From the NCBI GenBank assembly GCA_002711415.1, contig PARI01000036.1, forward strand, positions 1 through 42,869: 42,869 bases of DNA, in the 5' to 3' direction. A model generated the notes under the pieces. It saw nothing but the letters and a program-made list of their open reading frames with translations. It did not search any database and was not told where the DNA came from. The position numbers were made by a program, and so were the translations under genes. Below are positions 23,266 through 32,123 of the stretch, one piece after another. Numbering within the stretch: the stretch's first letter is position 1; the number at the start of each line of letters is the position of its first letter. The stretch comes from Phycisphaerae bacterium. Lineage in GTDB: Bacteria > Planctomycetota > Phycisphaerae > Phycisphaerales > SM1A02.

Positions 23266-24078
23266 ATGAACCTACTCCGGGTGATCCTGATGATTGGCGC
23301 CTGCCTGGTTGTTCCGGCGGCATTGACCGGCTCACTGGCCGCACAGGGTGAAGTCGACATCACCGAGGCCGGCTCCAGCGACGGCAGCTTCGCCGGCGCC
23401 TTCTTCATCGCCAGAAGCACGTCACCGGACGGGCAGGTCAGCATCGAGTGGCTGGGCAGCATACTCATCTGGTTCCTGCTGCTGCTGTCCGCGTTCAACA
23501 TCGGGTACATCGGGATGATGCTGGCGACCAACCAGCGAAAGGCCGTGTACCCCGATGCCTTTGCGCGGCAGGTCGAGAAACTTCTGTCAGGCAGGAGATA
23601 CAGGGAGGCGATCGAACTTACTGGCCGGCAGGGCAGTGACTATGCACGGATCATGCATGCAGCACTTCAGCAGGCATCCTCGGGATTCGGCGCGATGGTC
23701 ATGGCGATGCAGCAGGCGACGGAGGAGACGGCCACCCAGCGACTTCGATCGGTCGAGCACCTGAACCTGATCGGACAGGTCAGCCCCATGATCGGCCTGT
23801 TCGGAACCGTGTACGGGATGATCGTCGCCTTCGGTGCCATCGCGTCAAGCGGAGGCAATGCCGATCCGGTCCTCCTGGCCGGCGGAATCGGTACGGCGCT
23901 GGTCACCACGTTCTGGGGACTGCTGGTGGCAATTCCCGCCCTGGCTGCATACGCGTTCACGAGAAACAAGATCGACGGCCTTGTCAGCGAGGCGGCCGGA
24001 GCCTGCGAGAAGTCGCTGGCTCGGTTCATGCCGGCTGAAGGTCGCGAGGACCAGGCCGCGGAGGAAACAGCAACGTGA
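23266..24078 (+). CDS. ExbB/TolQ/MotA-type proton channel protein
   Basis: 270 residues. An N-terminal signal-like segment (residues 5-26, ending S-L-A-A-Q) is followed by transmembrane helix 1 at about 62-85, a cytoplasmic region, and two helices at about 168-190 and 205-232. Conserved motifs of the family are seen: S-P-M-I-G-L-F-G-T-V-Y-G-M-I near helix 2 and I-G-T-A-L-V-T-T-F-W-G-L-L-V-A-I-P in helix 3. The protein forms the pentameric channel that surrounds ExbD dimers and uses the proton gradient. The ATG follows AGGAAGGACC at moderate spacing. Its stop overlaps the start of the next gene (GTGA). A 124-bp gap with no gene separates it from the vWA gene. Confidence 0.92.
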   Translation: MNLLRVILMIGACLVVPAALTGSLAAQGEVDITEAGSSDGSFAGAFFIARSTSPDGQVSIEWLGSILIWFLLLLSAFNIGYIGMMLATNQRKAVYPDAFARQVEKLLSGRRYREAIELTGRQGSDYARIMHAALQQASSGFGAMVMAMQQATEETATQRLRSVEHLNLIGQVSPMIGLFGTVYGMIVAFGAIASSGGNADPVLLAGGIGTALVTTFWGLLVAIPALAAYAFTRNKIDGLVSEAAGACEKSLARFMPAEGREDQAAEETAT

Positions 24079-24569
24079 GTCGTGTCCACCAACGAGGACG
24101 GGCCAGGATCGAGGCGAACCTGACCCCGATGATCGACATGACGTTCCTCCTGATCGTCTTCTTCGTGCTGGTCTCACAGATCACGGAGATCGAGGTCGTG
24201 AAGCTGGACCTTCCACGCCCGACCAGGGCCGCCACGCAACCGTTGCCTGACGAGCAGCGATCGGTGATCAACGTTCTACCGGGCGAGGATGGAGCCGTCC
24301 AAGGCTATCGCGTCAACGCGATGGACTGCCCGGCGACCGTGGAGGGGGTCGAGGCGATGACGGCCTACCTGGTCCGCCTCTACGAGGCCAGGCCCGACCT
24401 GAACATCAACCTGCGAGCAGACAGGAGCACCGACTTCAGGTGGGTCCAACCGGCGATGACCGCGGCAACCACCGCCTCGGGAATCGCAGCGGGGATCCAG
24501 GATCGGACCAATCCGCGGACGAGGATCAACCTTGTCGTCATCAAGGAGCAGAATGACGATGGGACCTGA
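24075..24569 (+). CDS. ExbD/TolR family protein 1
   Basis: 164 residues, beginning with GTG at 24075 that overlaps the exbB stop by 4 bp. A short basic cytoplasmic tail precedes one transmembrane helix with N-L-T-P-M-I-D-M-T-F; Asp21 corresponds to the essential membrane Asp of ExbD (D25 in E. coli). A periplasmic domain of about 120 residues follows, with N-I-N-L-R-A-D as the typical strand. Works with ExbB as the rotor or stator element of the motor. The second exbD gene overlaps it by 17 bp. Confidence 0.92.
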   Translation: MSRVHQRGRARIEANLTPMIDMTFLLIVFFVLVSQITEIEVVKLDLPRPTRAATQPLPDEQRSVINVLPGEDGAVQGYRVNAMDCPATVEGVEAMTAYLVRLYEARPDLNINLRADRSTDFRWVQPAMTAATTASGIAAGIQDRTNPRTRINLVVIKEQNDDGT

Positions 24570-25086
24570 TCGATCCATCATCACAGCGCATGCAGGTCCC
24601 GGTTCCACCGAGCGGTGGTCGTCTCCTGGCCGGCGCAGCAGACCCAGGATGTCCCTGAACCTCACACCGATGATCGACGTGGTCTTCCAACTGCTCATCT
24701 ACTTCCTTGTCTGCACGAACTTCGCCCGTGGCGAGCAGATCTACAAGCTCGACCTTCCACAACGTGGAACCGCACCCACCCAGGCCGATCCCTTCCAACT
24801 CGATGACGAGCCGCTTCGAATCCAGGTGCTCTCGCTGGGCAGCGAGCCTGGGGACTACCGGCTGAGGCTGGAAGGCCCATGGCCGAGGGTCGCCGACTTC
24901 CAGCAGTTGTACGAGTTCCTGGAACAGCGCGTCATCAGCAGTGACAACCCGACGGGACTGTTCGCCCCTGATCACCCGATCGTGATCGAGCCGGCGGGCT
25001 CGACCTCGTGGGGACACGCCGTCGGCGCATTCAACGCCTCCGTCAGGGCCGGCTACAACAACATCACGTTCGCGGAGACCAACTGA
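24553..25086 (+). CDS. ExbD/TolR family protein 2
   Basis: 177 residues from the ATG at 24553; AAGGAG lies 4 bp before it and 10 bp before the next in-frame ATG at 24559, so either may be used. The basic cytoplasmic tail is about 33 residues, longer than in protein 1. The transmembrane helix again starts N-L-T-P-M-I-D-V-V-F, with Asp42 as the conserved membrane Asp. The periplasmic part is divergent from protein 1, so the pair probably forms a heterodimer or two alternative homodimers with the single ExbB. The next gene starts one base after its stop. Confidence 0.9.
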   Translation: MTMGPDRSIITAHAGPGSTERWSSPGRRSRPRMSLNLTPMIDVVFQLLIYFLVCTNFARGEQIYKLDLPQRGTAPTQADPFQLDDEPLRIQVLSLGSEPGDYRLRLEGPWPRVADFQQLYEFLEQRVISSDNPTGLFAPDHPIVIEPAGSTSWGHAVGAFNASVRAGYNNITFAETN

Positions 25087-25087
25087 C

Positions 25088-27469
25088 ATGCGACGGTGTC
25101 GGCATGCCACCCGTCTTGTGGTCACGCTCCTGTTCCTGGTGGCGGGCATCGTGCTCCAGGCCCATGCCGGACATGGGTCGCTTCTGACCAGCCAGGAGAT
25201 CGAGCGGGCCGATGACCAGGATGGTCGCCGGGCCATCGAACTGACGGCGCAGGCCGAGTCCGCGTTGCTGACCCAGGTCCCCTCCGATGGAAGCGACCTG
25301 GCGGTGCTGTTCGGCATGCCAAGCGATCAACAGGTCCAACATGCCGTGGATGGTGCTTCCAAGGCACTCCAACTGCTGAGGTCGGCAAGGAAAGAAGCCG
25401 AATCAGCCATCTTCAGGTTGGAGCGACGCCCCGGCTTCCAGCAGGACGACGCGATGCTCCAACGCAGGAACCTCCTGCAGGACGAATACCTCGGGACAAG
25501 GATTCCGGTCTTTGAATCCATGGCGTTGATCCTCGAGGCTGTGGCAGTCACGCCAACAGGCCAACGGCCGGGCGATGATCCTGGGCGGCTGCAACGGTTG
25601 AACACGGCGATCACGCTGCTTGAACCGCTTGGACGCAAGCTGTCTGGCCAGTGGCGAGGACTCGTCCTCCAGTGGCTTGGCATCGGCCAGGTGCTTGCCG
25701 GACAGCCGGGCGCCGCGGACGAGAGCTTCCAACTGCTCGGACATGAACTCAGCGAACAGACGCCGACACCACTCCAGGTCCGACTGGCGAGGGTCATGAT
25801 CGCCGATGCACGATCCAGCCTCGCCGGCAGGCAGGCTGGCATGGAACTGCAGCGTGAACTCCCGGACCAGGCCCTTGCCGAGCAGGTACTCCTGGTGGAC
25901 CTGATGACACGCATGCTGCTGCAGGTCCGGGCCGGCTCCGATGACCTGGCACGTCCATGGATCCGACTGATGGAACGATCATCGCCCGGAACGAGGATGG
26001 CGACCAGGAATACCGCGATCGACCGCCTGGGACGACTGGCTGACAAGGGCATGCTCGAGGGCGGAACGCTTCCGCTCGTCAGGCTCGTGCAGGCACGCCG
26101 ACTGCTCGACCGCGACCCGGAGGGTGCCCTCGGGTTGCTGGGTGACATCGACACGGACGATCCACTGATGCAGCCGATGCTGCAGTGGAGCATGGCGCGT
26201 GCACAGGCCGACAGGAAGCAGTGGCTTGAATCCGCGAGAATCCTGCGTGAACTGGCTTGGAACCACCCGGCGGATCCACTGGCGACCCAGGGGTTGGAAT
26301 TCTCAATCGAGATGCTCGGGCAACTGGAACAGGTGCTGCTGGAAGCAGATGCACTGACCCGGTTGGAACAGGTTCGGGAGGAACTGCTCCAGACGCTGCA
26401 GGTCGCCCTGGCGATCGAGGCTGATGGACTGGATGCTATGGAACTGCACCTGCTCGGCGCCAGGATCGCACGTGAGACCGGGGATCACCGACTGGCGCGT
26501 GAGTTCCTGCAGGAATCGGATTCCGACGAGCAAGCCGTGCGACTGGAGCGTGCCCGGCTGTCACTGGCGATGGCACGCGGCACCGGCGTGTCACTGGCCC
26601 AGCGGAACCAGCATGCAGAGGACGGACTCGGACAGCTCCAAGGCGACCGGGCCGAACCCACGCTGGAACAGGTCATGCTGGCCTCCGAGCTGATGCTCGC
26701 GCGGGGCCATGCACACCAGGCGATGGCCAACCTCGACAAGATCCCACTCCAGGATGCGATGCAGTCGGATTCAGCGGACGAGTTCATCAATGTGCGCATC
26801 AGGTGCCTCCAGGCATGCGGACGACTCGAGGAGGCCAGGAGCCTGCTCGGTGATTCAATCAAGCTCATGGGTGATCGGGGTCGACCATTGCTGGAATCGA
26901 CGATCGACTCGATGCTCCGGGAGCATCATGAACTCATGAGGAAGGGACGTGATGATGACGCCGACGCCCTGGCACGCGGCCAGCTGCTTCAGCTCGGACA
27001 CATCCTGCACGACATGATCCGGATCAGCCTGGAGGAGGCCGACGCAATGATGACGGTCGGCCAAGTGTACATGGCCGCCGGGATGTACGAAGAAGCCCTC
27101 TCGCTCTATGACCAGCTGCTGGCCGAGGGAGGACCGGCCCGACCATTCCTGATGGGCAAGGCCGAAGCGCTGTACGGACTGGGTTCACGCGAGCAACTTG
27201 CCGAGGCGATGCTGATCTACAGGCGACTGACCACCGCCAACGAGGTACGCGACGGGCAGTGGTGGTTGTGCGAGTTGAGAAAGCTCCAGATCCTCGAAGC
27301 CGTGGATGGCGATGACGGGAAGATCCTGGCACGGATCCGCCAGCTCCAGCTGATCGATCCACAGATGGGTGGAGCACCCGTCAACAGGGAGTTCCGAAAG
27401 CTTCGTGACAGGATCAGTGCGGCGATGGAGACCGAGGAATCGCCCGGTCAGGGACCGGGGTCGACCTGA
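25088..27469 (+). CDS. Large exported helical-repeat (TPR-like) protein
   Basis: 793 residues, not assigned to a named family. An N-terminal signal peptide (hydrophobic 9-26, ending A-H-A) shows export. The rest is almost entirely helical, with repeated Leu/Ala/Gln-rich pairs suggestive of TPR or similar repeats, for example A-G-M-Y-E-E-A-L-S-L-Y-D-Q-L-L near 660 and W-S-M-A-R-A-Q-A near 365. It is rich in Gln, Arg and Met. The start lies one base after the exbD2 stop, so it belongs to the ExbBD operon. I infer a periplasmic or outer-membrane-associated scaffold of the same system. The last 22 bp overlap the 3' end of the convergent UVR-motif gene. Confidence 0.75.
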   Translation: MRRCRHATRLVVTLLFLVAGIVLQAHAGHGSLLTSQEIERADDQDGRRAIELTAQAESALLTQVPSDGSDLAVLFGMPSDQQVQHAVDGASKALQLLRSARKEAESAIFRLERRPGFQQDDAMLQRRNLLQDEYLGTRIPVFESMALILEAVAVTPTGQRPGDDPGRLQRLNTAITLLEPLGRKLSGQWRGLVLQWLGIGQVLAGQPGAADESFQLLGHELSEQTPTPLQVRLARVMIADARSSLAGRQAGMELQRELPDQALAEQVLLVDLMTRMLLQVRAGSDDLARPWIRLMERSSPGTRMATRNTAIDRLGRLADKGMLEGGTLPLVRLVQARRLLDRDPEGALGLLGDIDTDDPLMQPMLQWSMARAQADRKQWLESARILRELAWNHPADPLATQGLEFSIEMLGQLEQVLLEADALTRLEQVREELLQTLQVALAIEADGLDAMELHLLGARIARETGDHRLAREFLQESDSDEQAVRLERARLSLAMARGTGVSLAQRNQHAEDGLGQLQGDRAEPTLEQVMLASELMLARGHAHQAMANLDKIPLQDAMQSDSADEFINVRIRCLQACGRLEEARSLLGDSIKLMGDRGRPLLESTIDSMLREHHELMRKGRDDDADALARGQLLQLGHILHDMIRISLEEADAMMTVGQVYMAAGMYEEALSLYDQLLAEGGPARPFLMGKAEALYGLGSREQLAEAMLIYRRLTTANEVRDGQWWLCELRKLQILEAVDGDDGKILARIRQLQLIDPQMGGAPVNREFRKLRDRISAAMETEESPGQGPGST

Positions 27470-28209
27470 CGCAGTTCATCGCGAAGGATCGCGGCAAGCT
27501 CGTAGTTCTCGGCATCGATCGCGGCCTGGAGTCGCTGCCTAAGTTCGTAGTGCTCACTCACGGGAAGCTTGGGCACGAGGATCTCCCGCATACCCCTCAG
27601 CAGCATGACCTCGTTGGCCGACTCGTAGTCCTCGACACGGCCCCACTCCTCGAACACCGATTTGATCAGCTCGAGTCCCGCATCCAGAACGGCCAGCGCG
27701 ATCTTGGGCTTCTGGTTCTTGATGGCCTCGGAAGCCTCTGCACGCGTACGCATCATCAACACGTAGGGACGGAACTGCTCCATCGACCGCCGATCATCCT
27801 CTTCGACGGCATGATTCTTGCAGAGGTCGAACACCTGGAGGTTCCGGGTCGTGTCCCTGATGACGGCCTGGTACTCCTCGAGGACGAACATCGCGACGTA
27901 CCTGTGATAGTAGAGAACCGATTCATCCCGCAGCGCCGAGCATTCGGCGGAACTCAGGGCGAAGCTCGACTCGGTCCCGCCACCCTGGGAGTACCGATCG
28001 ATCCTGTCGAGCTGGTATTCAAGAAGGGAATCCATACCCTCGGGCCTGGCCCCGTCAGGTCGCCCATGTTCCTCCATCTGCAGGACACCCAACTCAACGC
28101 GGAGCTGGATCTTGGGACGTCCATCTTGGCCATTGATTCTCCGGACCTGGATTCGGCCGGGTTCGTAGGGCCATTCCTGGAGAAGGCCGGATAGATCGAT
28201 TTCAGACAA
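27448..28209 (-). CDS. UVR-motif protein, conserved planctomycete type
   Basis: 253 residues from a TTG start at 28209, chosen because AGGAAGG lies 5 bp upstream and the protein then begins S-E-I-D-L-S-G-L-L-Q-E-W; the reading frame stays open to 28329 without a better start. The N-terminal half (1-90) has beta-like R-I-Q-V-R-R-I and I-Q-L-R-V-E-L-G-V-L-Q-M. The middle is helical, and the C-terminus has a UVR motif, L-R-Q-R-L-Q-A-A-I-D-A-E-N-Y-E-L-A-A-I-L-R-D, as found in UvrB and UvrC where it mediates their contact. No helicase or nuclease domain is present. A role linked to DNA repair is a guess; UVR motifs also occur in McsA-type proteins. Divergent from the sigma factor gene. Confidence 0.75.
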   Translation of the reverse strand: MSEIDLSGLLQEWPYEPGRIQVRRINGQDGRPKIQLRVELGVLQMEEHGRPDGARPEGMDSLLEYQLDRIDRYSQGGGTESSFALSSAECSALRDESVLYYHRYVAMFVLEEYQAVIRDTTRNLQVFDLCKNHAVEEDDRRSMEQFRPYVLMMRTRAEASEAIKNQKPKIALAVLDAGLELIKSVFEEWGRVEDYESANEVMLLRGMREILVPKLPVSEHYELRQRLQAAIDAENYELAAILRDELRQVDPGP

Positions 28210-28527
28210 TTTGCCCTTCCTGCTGATGGAACCACCGTTTTCAACGCGAATACTGGTGGATGACCTGTTGTGCTCTGCCGCAAGTGTAGCGGTTCTGAGG
28301 GGTCCTCCTTCTATCGGACCCGGGTACAACTGGTTCGGGACTCAAGGGGACGTGCGGACATGCCGAACTTGAATGAGCAGGATAGGCACGTTGTCTCCCC
28401 GGTCAACGATGGAACATGCTGTTTCCAGGGCCGGGAATCGGGAAAAGGAAATTCAGGCGTACGTCCAGTGTCCAGTGTGGCTAGACTCAATCTGGGCTGG
28501 AGCGAATCGAGGAAGGTAGAAAGAACA
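28210..28527. other. Intergenic region between the UVR and sigma-70 genes
   Basis: 318 bp with no supported gene, although the sigma frame stays open upstream to 28270. It holds the ribosome site of the UVR gene and, on the plus strand, a -10-like TAGACT at 28482-28487 upstream of the sigma gene, with a short direct repeat GTCCAGTGTCCAGT just before it. No clear -35 and no terminator. Divergent promoters are expected here. Confidence 0.4.
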
Positions 28528-29442
28528 ATGGGGCACGCAGAACTGCAATCCGATCTCCAGATCTACATGAAGCAGATCAACGAGGTGGCCCTCCTGACCG
28601 CTGAGGAGGAGAAGATCCTCGGCTGGCGGATCATCAACGACAACGACCTCGAGGCCAAGGAGCACATGATCAAGGCCAACCTCCGCCTGGTCATCTCCAT
28701 CAGCAAGAACTACTCCCATCGCGGCCTGCCCCTGGTCGACCTGATCGAGGAAGGCAACATCGGCCTGATCAGAGCCGTCGAAGGATTCGACCCGGCCCAG
28801 GGAGCACGCTTTTCGACGTACGCATCCTGGTGGATCAAGCAGGCGATCAAGAGGACATTGATCAACGCCGTGCAGCCGATCCACGTCCCCGCCTACATGG
28901 TCGAGCTGATCGCCAAGTGGAAGGACGGATTCAGAAAGCTCGAGGAGGAACTCGGTCGACAACCCAGCATGCAGGAGTTGGCCCAGTTGATGAACCTTCC
29001 ATTGAAGAAGGTCAAGATCATCCACCGTGCCGTCCGAGCATTCCATGCTCCATCCAGCGCACCACGTGGCGAGGATGGCGAGGCGGTTGATTTCGCCGAC
29101 TTGTTCGAGGACACCCGGCAGAAGCAACCCGACGACACGATCGCCCAGAGCGAGGAGTTCAAGATCATCATGAAGCTCCTCGATTCGATCGACGAGCGTG
29201 ATGCGCGCGTGCTCAGGCTCCGATTCGGCCTCGAGGGTCAGGAGCCGCTGACACTGAAGCAGATCGGCCACGAGGTCGGGCTTACCCGGGAACGAGTCCG
29301 CCAGATCGAGGTCGAGGCGCTCAAGCGTCTGCAGGCCCAGTTGAAGGACGACAAGCCAAGCAGGTTCTTCAAGACCGCGATCAACCGGGAACAGGATGCG
29401 GGGGATGACGACCACGACAACAGGGCCGCCAAGGCCGGCTGA
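28528..29442 (+). CDS. RNA polymerase sigma-70 factor, group-2-like
   Basis: 304 residues from the ATG at 28528 (GGAAGG 11 bp upstream). Region 1.2 begins L-Q-I-Y-M-K-Q-I-N; region 2 has D-L-I-E-E-G-N-I-G-L-I-R-A-V and F-S-T-Y-A-S-W-W-I-K-Q-A-I, the 2.3/2.4 signature. Region 3 covers about 125-200, and region 4 ends with L-T-R-E-R-V-R-Q-I-E-V-E-A-L, the -35 binding helix. Region 1.1 is absent. The organism probably has a longer RpoD elsewhere, making this an alternative factor, but it could also be a compact primary factor. A possible -10 lies 40 bp upstream. It ends 14 bp before the convergent gcvT gene. Confidence 0.92.
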   Translation: MGHAELQSDLQIYMKQINEVALLTAEEEKILGWRIINDNDLEAKEHMIKANLRLVISISKNYSHRGLPLVDLIEEGNIGLIRAVEGFDPAQGARFSTYASWWIKQAIKRTLINAVQPIHVPAYMVELIAKWKDGFRKLEEELGRQPSMQELAQLMNLPLKKVKIIHRAVRAFHAPSSAPRGEDGEAVDFADLFEDTRQKQPDDTIAQSEEFKIIMKLLDSIDERDARVLRLRFGLEGQEPLTLKQIGHEVGLTRERVRQIEVEALKRLQAQLKDDKPSRFFKTAINREQDAGDDDHDNRAAKAG

Positions 29443-29456
29443 GACGGGTCAAGTCA

Positions 29457-30599
29457 TCAACGGGACAGGAATGGCAGCTTCGTGACGGTCGCCTCGATGG
29501 TGTCGCGGCCGGCGTCGACCACGAGCGTGGTTCCAGGCTCGGCGCGGTCGGGCAGGACATAGGCCATCGCGATCGGGTGCCCGAGGGTCGGGCTGAGGCA
29601 CCCACTCGTGACGAAACCGATCTCATCCTGTCCATCAAGGACCTTCATGTCCTGCCGGGGGCTTCGACGACCATCGCATGACAGTCCCACCAGCCGACGA
29701 GGCGGACCATTCTCGGCGATCTGCTGCAACGCCGCCTGGCCGATGAAAGAACCTGTCCGCTCATCATCCTGGCCCTTGTCCAGCTTGACGGCGAAGTTCA
29801 ATCCGGCGGACAGTGGATCGATCTGCTCGGTCAGCTCATGACCGTACAGCGGCATGCCGGCCTCGAGCCGAAGCGAGTCCCGGGCACCGAGTCCCGCGGG
29901 CTTGATCAACTCGGTCGCCTCGGTCCCCTCCTTCAGGAGCATCTTCATCGCCATCGAGGCCATCTTGGCATCGATGATCACCTCGACACCGTCTTCACCC
30001 GTGTAGCCGGTCCGTGAGACCAGGAGCTTCGTGATGATCAGGTTCTTTTCAGTGAATCGGTACTTCTTCAGGGTGGGGATCTCCCGGGAGAGCCCGCCGA
30101 TCACGTCCATGACCCGTGGGCCCTGGATGGCGCACATCGCGGTGCTCTCGGTCACGTCCTTGAACTTGAAGACCAGGTCACCCCTGGATGCCTCGAAGTG
30201 AGCGACGATCTTCGCCCTGTTGGCCCCGTTGCAGACGACCATGAAGTCGTCGTCGTCGAAGCAGTAGACCAGTACGTCGTCAAGGCACCCCCCCTGTTCA
30301 TTGCAGATGAGCGAGTATCGGCACTGCCCTTTCTGCATGCCCAGGACCTGCCGGGTGCAGACCGTGTCGAGGAACTTCCTCGCGTGCCGGCCGGTGATGC
30401 GGAGGCGACCCATGTGGGAGACATCGAAGAAGCCCCCGCTGGAACGCACCTGGTTGTGCTCGTCGATGATCGATCCATAGTGGATGGGCATGGACCAACC
30501 GGCATATGGGACCATCTTGGCTCCATGCTCGACATGGAATGCGTTGAACGGGGTCTTCAGGAGTGCCTGGTCGGCGCTGTTCTCGGTCGTTGTGCTCAT
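29457..30599 (-). CDS. gcvT: Glycine cleavage system T protein (aminomethyltransferase)
   Basis: Transfers the methylene group from lipoyl-bound aminomethyl of protein H to tetrahydrofolate, releasing ammonia. 380 residues from the ATG at 30599. Family motifs: L-K-T-P-F-N-A-F-H near the start, M-V-P-Y-A-G-W-S-M-P, F-D-V-S-H-M-G-R, R-T-G-Y-T-G-E-D-G-V-E and L-G-A-R-D-S-L-R-L-E-A-G-M-P-L-Y-G, where the Asp of G-A-R-D is catalytically important. No gcvH or gcvP gene is in the window, so the system is split. An in-frame ATG at 30620 is possible. Upstream, 200 bp hold no gene apart from its promoter region and the start signals of the next gene. Confidence 0.93.
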   Translation of the reverse strand: MSTTTENSADQALLKTPFNAFHVEHGAKMVPYAGWSMPIHYGSIIDEHNQVRSSGGFFDVSHMGRLRITGRHARKFLDTVCTRQVLGMQKGQCRYSLICNEQGGCLDDVLVYCFDDDDFMVVCNGANRAKIVAHFEASRGDLVFKFKDVTESTAMCAIQGPRVMDVIGGLSREIPTLKKYRFTEKNLIITKLLVSRTGYTGEDGVEVIIDAKMASMAMKMLLKEGTEATELIKPAGLGARDSLRLEAGMPLYGHELTEQIDPLSAGLNFAVKLDKGQDDERTGSFIGQAALQQIAENGPPRRLVGLSCDGRRSPRQDMKVLDGQDEIGFVTSGCLSPTLGHPIAMAYVLPDRAEPGTTLVVDAGRDTIEATVTKLPFLSR

Positions 30600-30800
30600 G
30601 GAGCCAACGGTACCCGTCATCGATGGGTTTGGCCAGCGGGCGGACACGGGAAGTCCAGGCCGCACGATCGTGACAGACCCACCTCGATGAGAACGAACAG
30701 GCTCATTGGCTTGGCGGATCAGGACTTGAATTGGACTGTTAGCTGGTGCAGGGCGTTGATTCAGCCCCGACCTTGAACATGGTCAATTGGAGGAAGTGAG

Positions 30801-31007
30801 ATGATGCGTACACGGAAGGTCCGCAAGGACACCACTCGGAACACGGGTGAACAGGATGATTTCACCTGGAGGATCGCGTTGGCGGTCATGGCGGCCGCGA
30901 TGGTTGCCGGCGCTTTCCTGACGGTCCCCGGATCGCCCCAGCAGGTCGTGGCCGACGTGCAGGATGCACTCGTCGGAAAGGACGTCCCGGCGAACCGACC
31001 GGATTGA
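30801..31007 (+). CDS. Small single-pass membrane protein
   Basis: 68 residues with a strong ribosome site, GGAGGAAGTGAG, directly before the ATG at 30801 (a second ATG follows immediately). A charged N-terminus of about 22 residues precedes one transmembrane helix (I-A-L-A-V-M-A-A-A-M-V-A-G-A-F-L) and a short acidic tail. No homologue recognised. It lies between divergent gcvT and convergent lpxD, 16 bp before the end of the latter. The good start signals make it a likely real gene of unknown role. Confidence 0.65.
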   Translation: MMRTRKVRKDTTRNTGEQDDFTWRIALAVMAAAMVAGAFLTVPGSPQQVVADVQDALVGKDVPANRPD

Positions 31008-31023
31008 TCCCGGCCTGGACGGT

Positions 31024-32058
31024 TCAGTCGCCGTCCTTCAACTTCGACAGCTCTCGTTCAAGCTGCTTCACTCGCTTGGCGAGCCCGTACAGGTCGCGCC
31101 CGGCCAAAGCGTTTCGCTTGGCCATCTCGAGGTCGATCGCCGGAACTCCGGCGACCCGTGCACCCGGGGGCAGATCACCCACGACCGCGGCCTTCCCGGC
31201 GACCTGGACACCGTCGCCGATCTTCAGGTGTCCCGTAACACCAACCTGTCCACCGAGCACGACATAGTTCCCGACATCGACCGATCCGGAGATGCCGACG
31301 AGCGAGACGAGCAGGCAGTGTTCTCCGATTGTCGTGCCGTGACCGATCGAGATCAGGTCGGCGAACTTCGTCCCCTTGCCGATCCTGGTCTGTCCCATGG
31401 CGGCGCGTTCGATCACGCAGCAGCCACCGATCTCGACATCATCCTCGAGGACGACCACACCGGCCTGTGGAATCTTCGCGTGAACACCATCATGGGTGGC
31501 GTACCCGAATCCATCCGAACCGATGACACTGTTGGCGTGAATGATGACGCGATCACCGATCCTCGAGTTGTCATAGACGACCACGTTCGGGTGAACAATG
31601 CAGTCAGAGCCGATCACGGCATCACGGCCGACGTAGACGCCCGCGTAGAGAACCGTACCGCTTCCAACGCTCACCCCGGCCTCGATGACGACACCATGAT
31701 GGATGATGCAGTCATCGGCCACATCGGCGTCCTCGGCGATGCTCGAACCGCCAGCCCGGTCCCCGGGTCTGCCGGGATGCTCCCGGAAGCCGTGCAGGGC
31801 GACCATCGCCTCGCGGAACGCGAAATAGGGATCATCCGACTGCAGCAGTGTCACGCCGCTGACATTGACATCCGGGGAGACGATCAGGGCACTGGCCGTC
31901 ACCTGCTCGAGATGGCGTTCATACTTCTGATTCGCCAGGAACGTCACCTGCCCCCTGCCGGCAATGTCGATCGGTGCACAGGAATGGATGACCTCCGAGC
32001 CATCCCCGATCAGGGTGGCCTGGATCCTGTCAGCGAGTTCGGCAAGGGTCATGGGCAT
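31024..32058 (-). CDS. LpxD-like N-acyltransferase, divergent paralogue
   Basis: Left-handed beta-helix acyltransferase of 344 residues. LpxD adds the 3-hydroxyacyl chain from ACP to UDP-3-O-acylglucosamine in lipid A synthesis. The N-terminal domain begins M-T-L-A-E-L-A-D-R-I, followed by hexapeptide repeats from about 115 to 315 and a C-terminal coiled-coil helix. The active-site region differs from canonical LpxD: I-E-R-A in place of I-D-R-G, and A-D-L-I-S-I-G-H-G in place of D-N-L-C-Q-I-A-H-N; the key His is kept. The second LpxD in this window (35991) is canonical. It lies divergent to bamA. It may acylate a different sugar or chain, or be a spare copy. The start could also be 32052. Confidence 0.83.
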   Translation of the reverse strand: MPMTLAELADRIQATLIGDGSEVIHSCAPIDIAGRGQVTFLANQKYERHLEQVTASALIVSPDVNVSGVTLLQSDDPYFAFREAMVALHGFREHPGRPGDRAGGSSIAEDADVADDCIIHHGVVIEAGVSVGSGTVLYAGVYVGRDAVIGSDCIVHPNVVVYDNSRIGDRVIIHANSVIGSDGFGYATHDGVHAKIPQAGVVVLEDDVEIGGCCVIERAAMGQTRIGKGTKFADLISIGHGTTIGEHCLLVSLVGISGSVDVGNYVVLGGQVGVTGHLKIGDGVQVAGKAAVVGDLPPGARVAGVPAIDLEMAKRNALAGRDLYGLAKRVKQLERELSKLKDGD

Positions 32059-32080
32059 CGGAGGTGTCCGTAAACGCAAG

Positions 32081-32089
32081 AGTGTACCA
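32081..32089 (-). promoter_or_regulatory. Extended -10 of the divergent lpxD paralogue
   Basis: Minus-strand TGG-TACACT, 22 bp before the ATG at 32058. Same TGGTAC core as upstream of nuoG and tRNA-Leu. No good -35 at 17 bp. Confidence 0.35.
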
Positions 32090-32123
32090 ATTCCCGGGTT
32101 CGAGCAACCGGCACTCAGTACGG

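Noticed and set aside
22155-25086. Zorya-type or other MotAB-like defence system
   Set aside because: The ExbB is a standard three-helix channel without the long tail of ZorA, there are no helicase or nuclease genes, and the ExbDs lack a peptidoglycan-binding OmpA domain.
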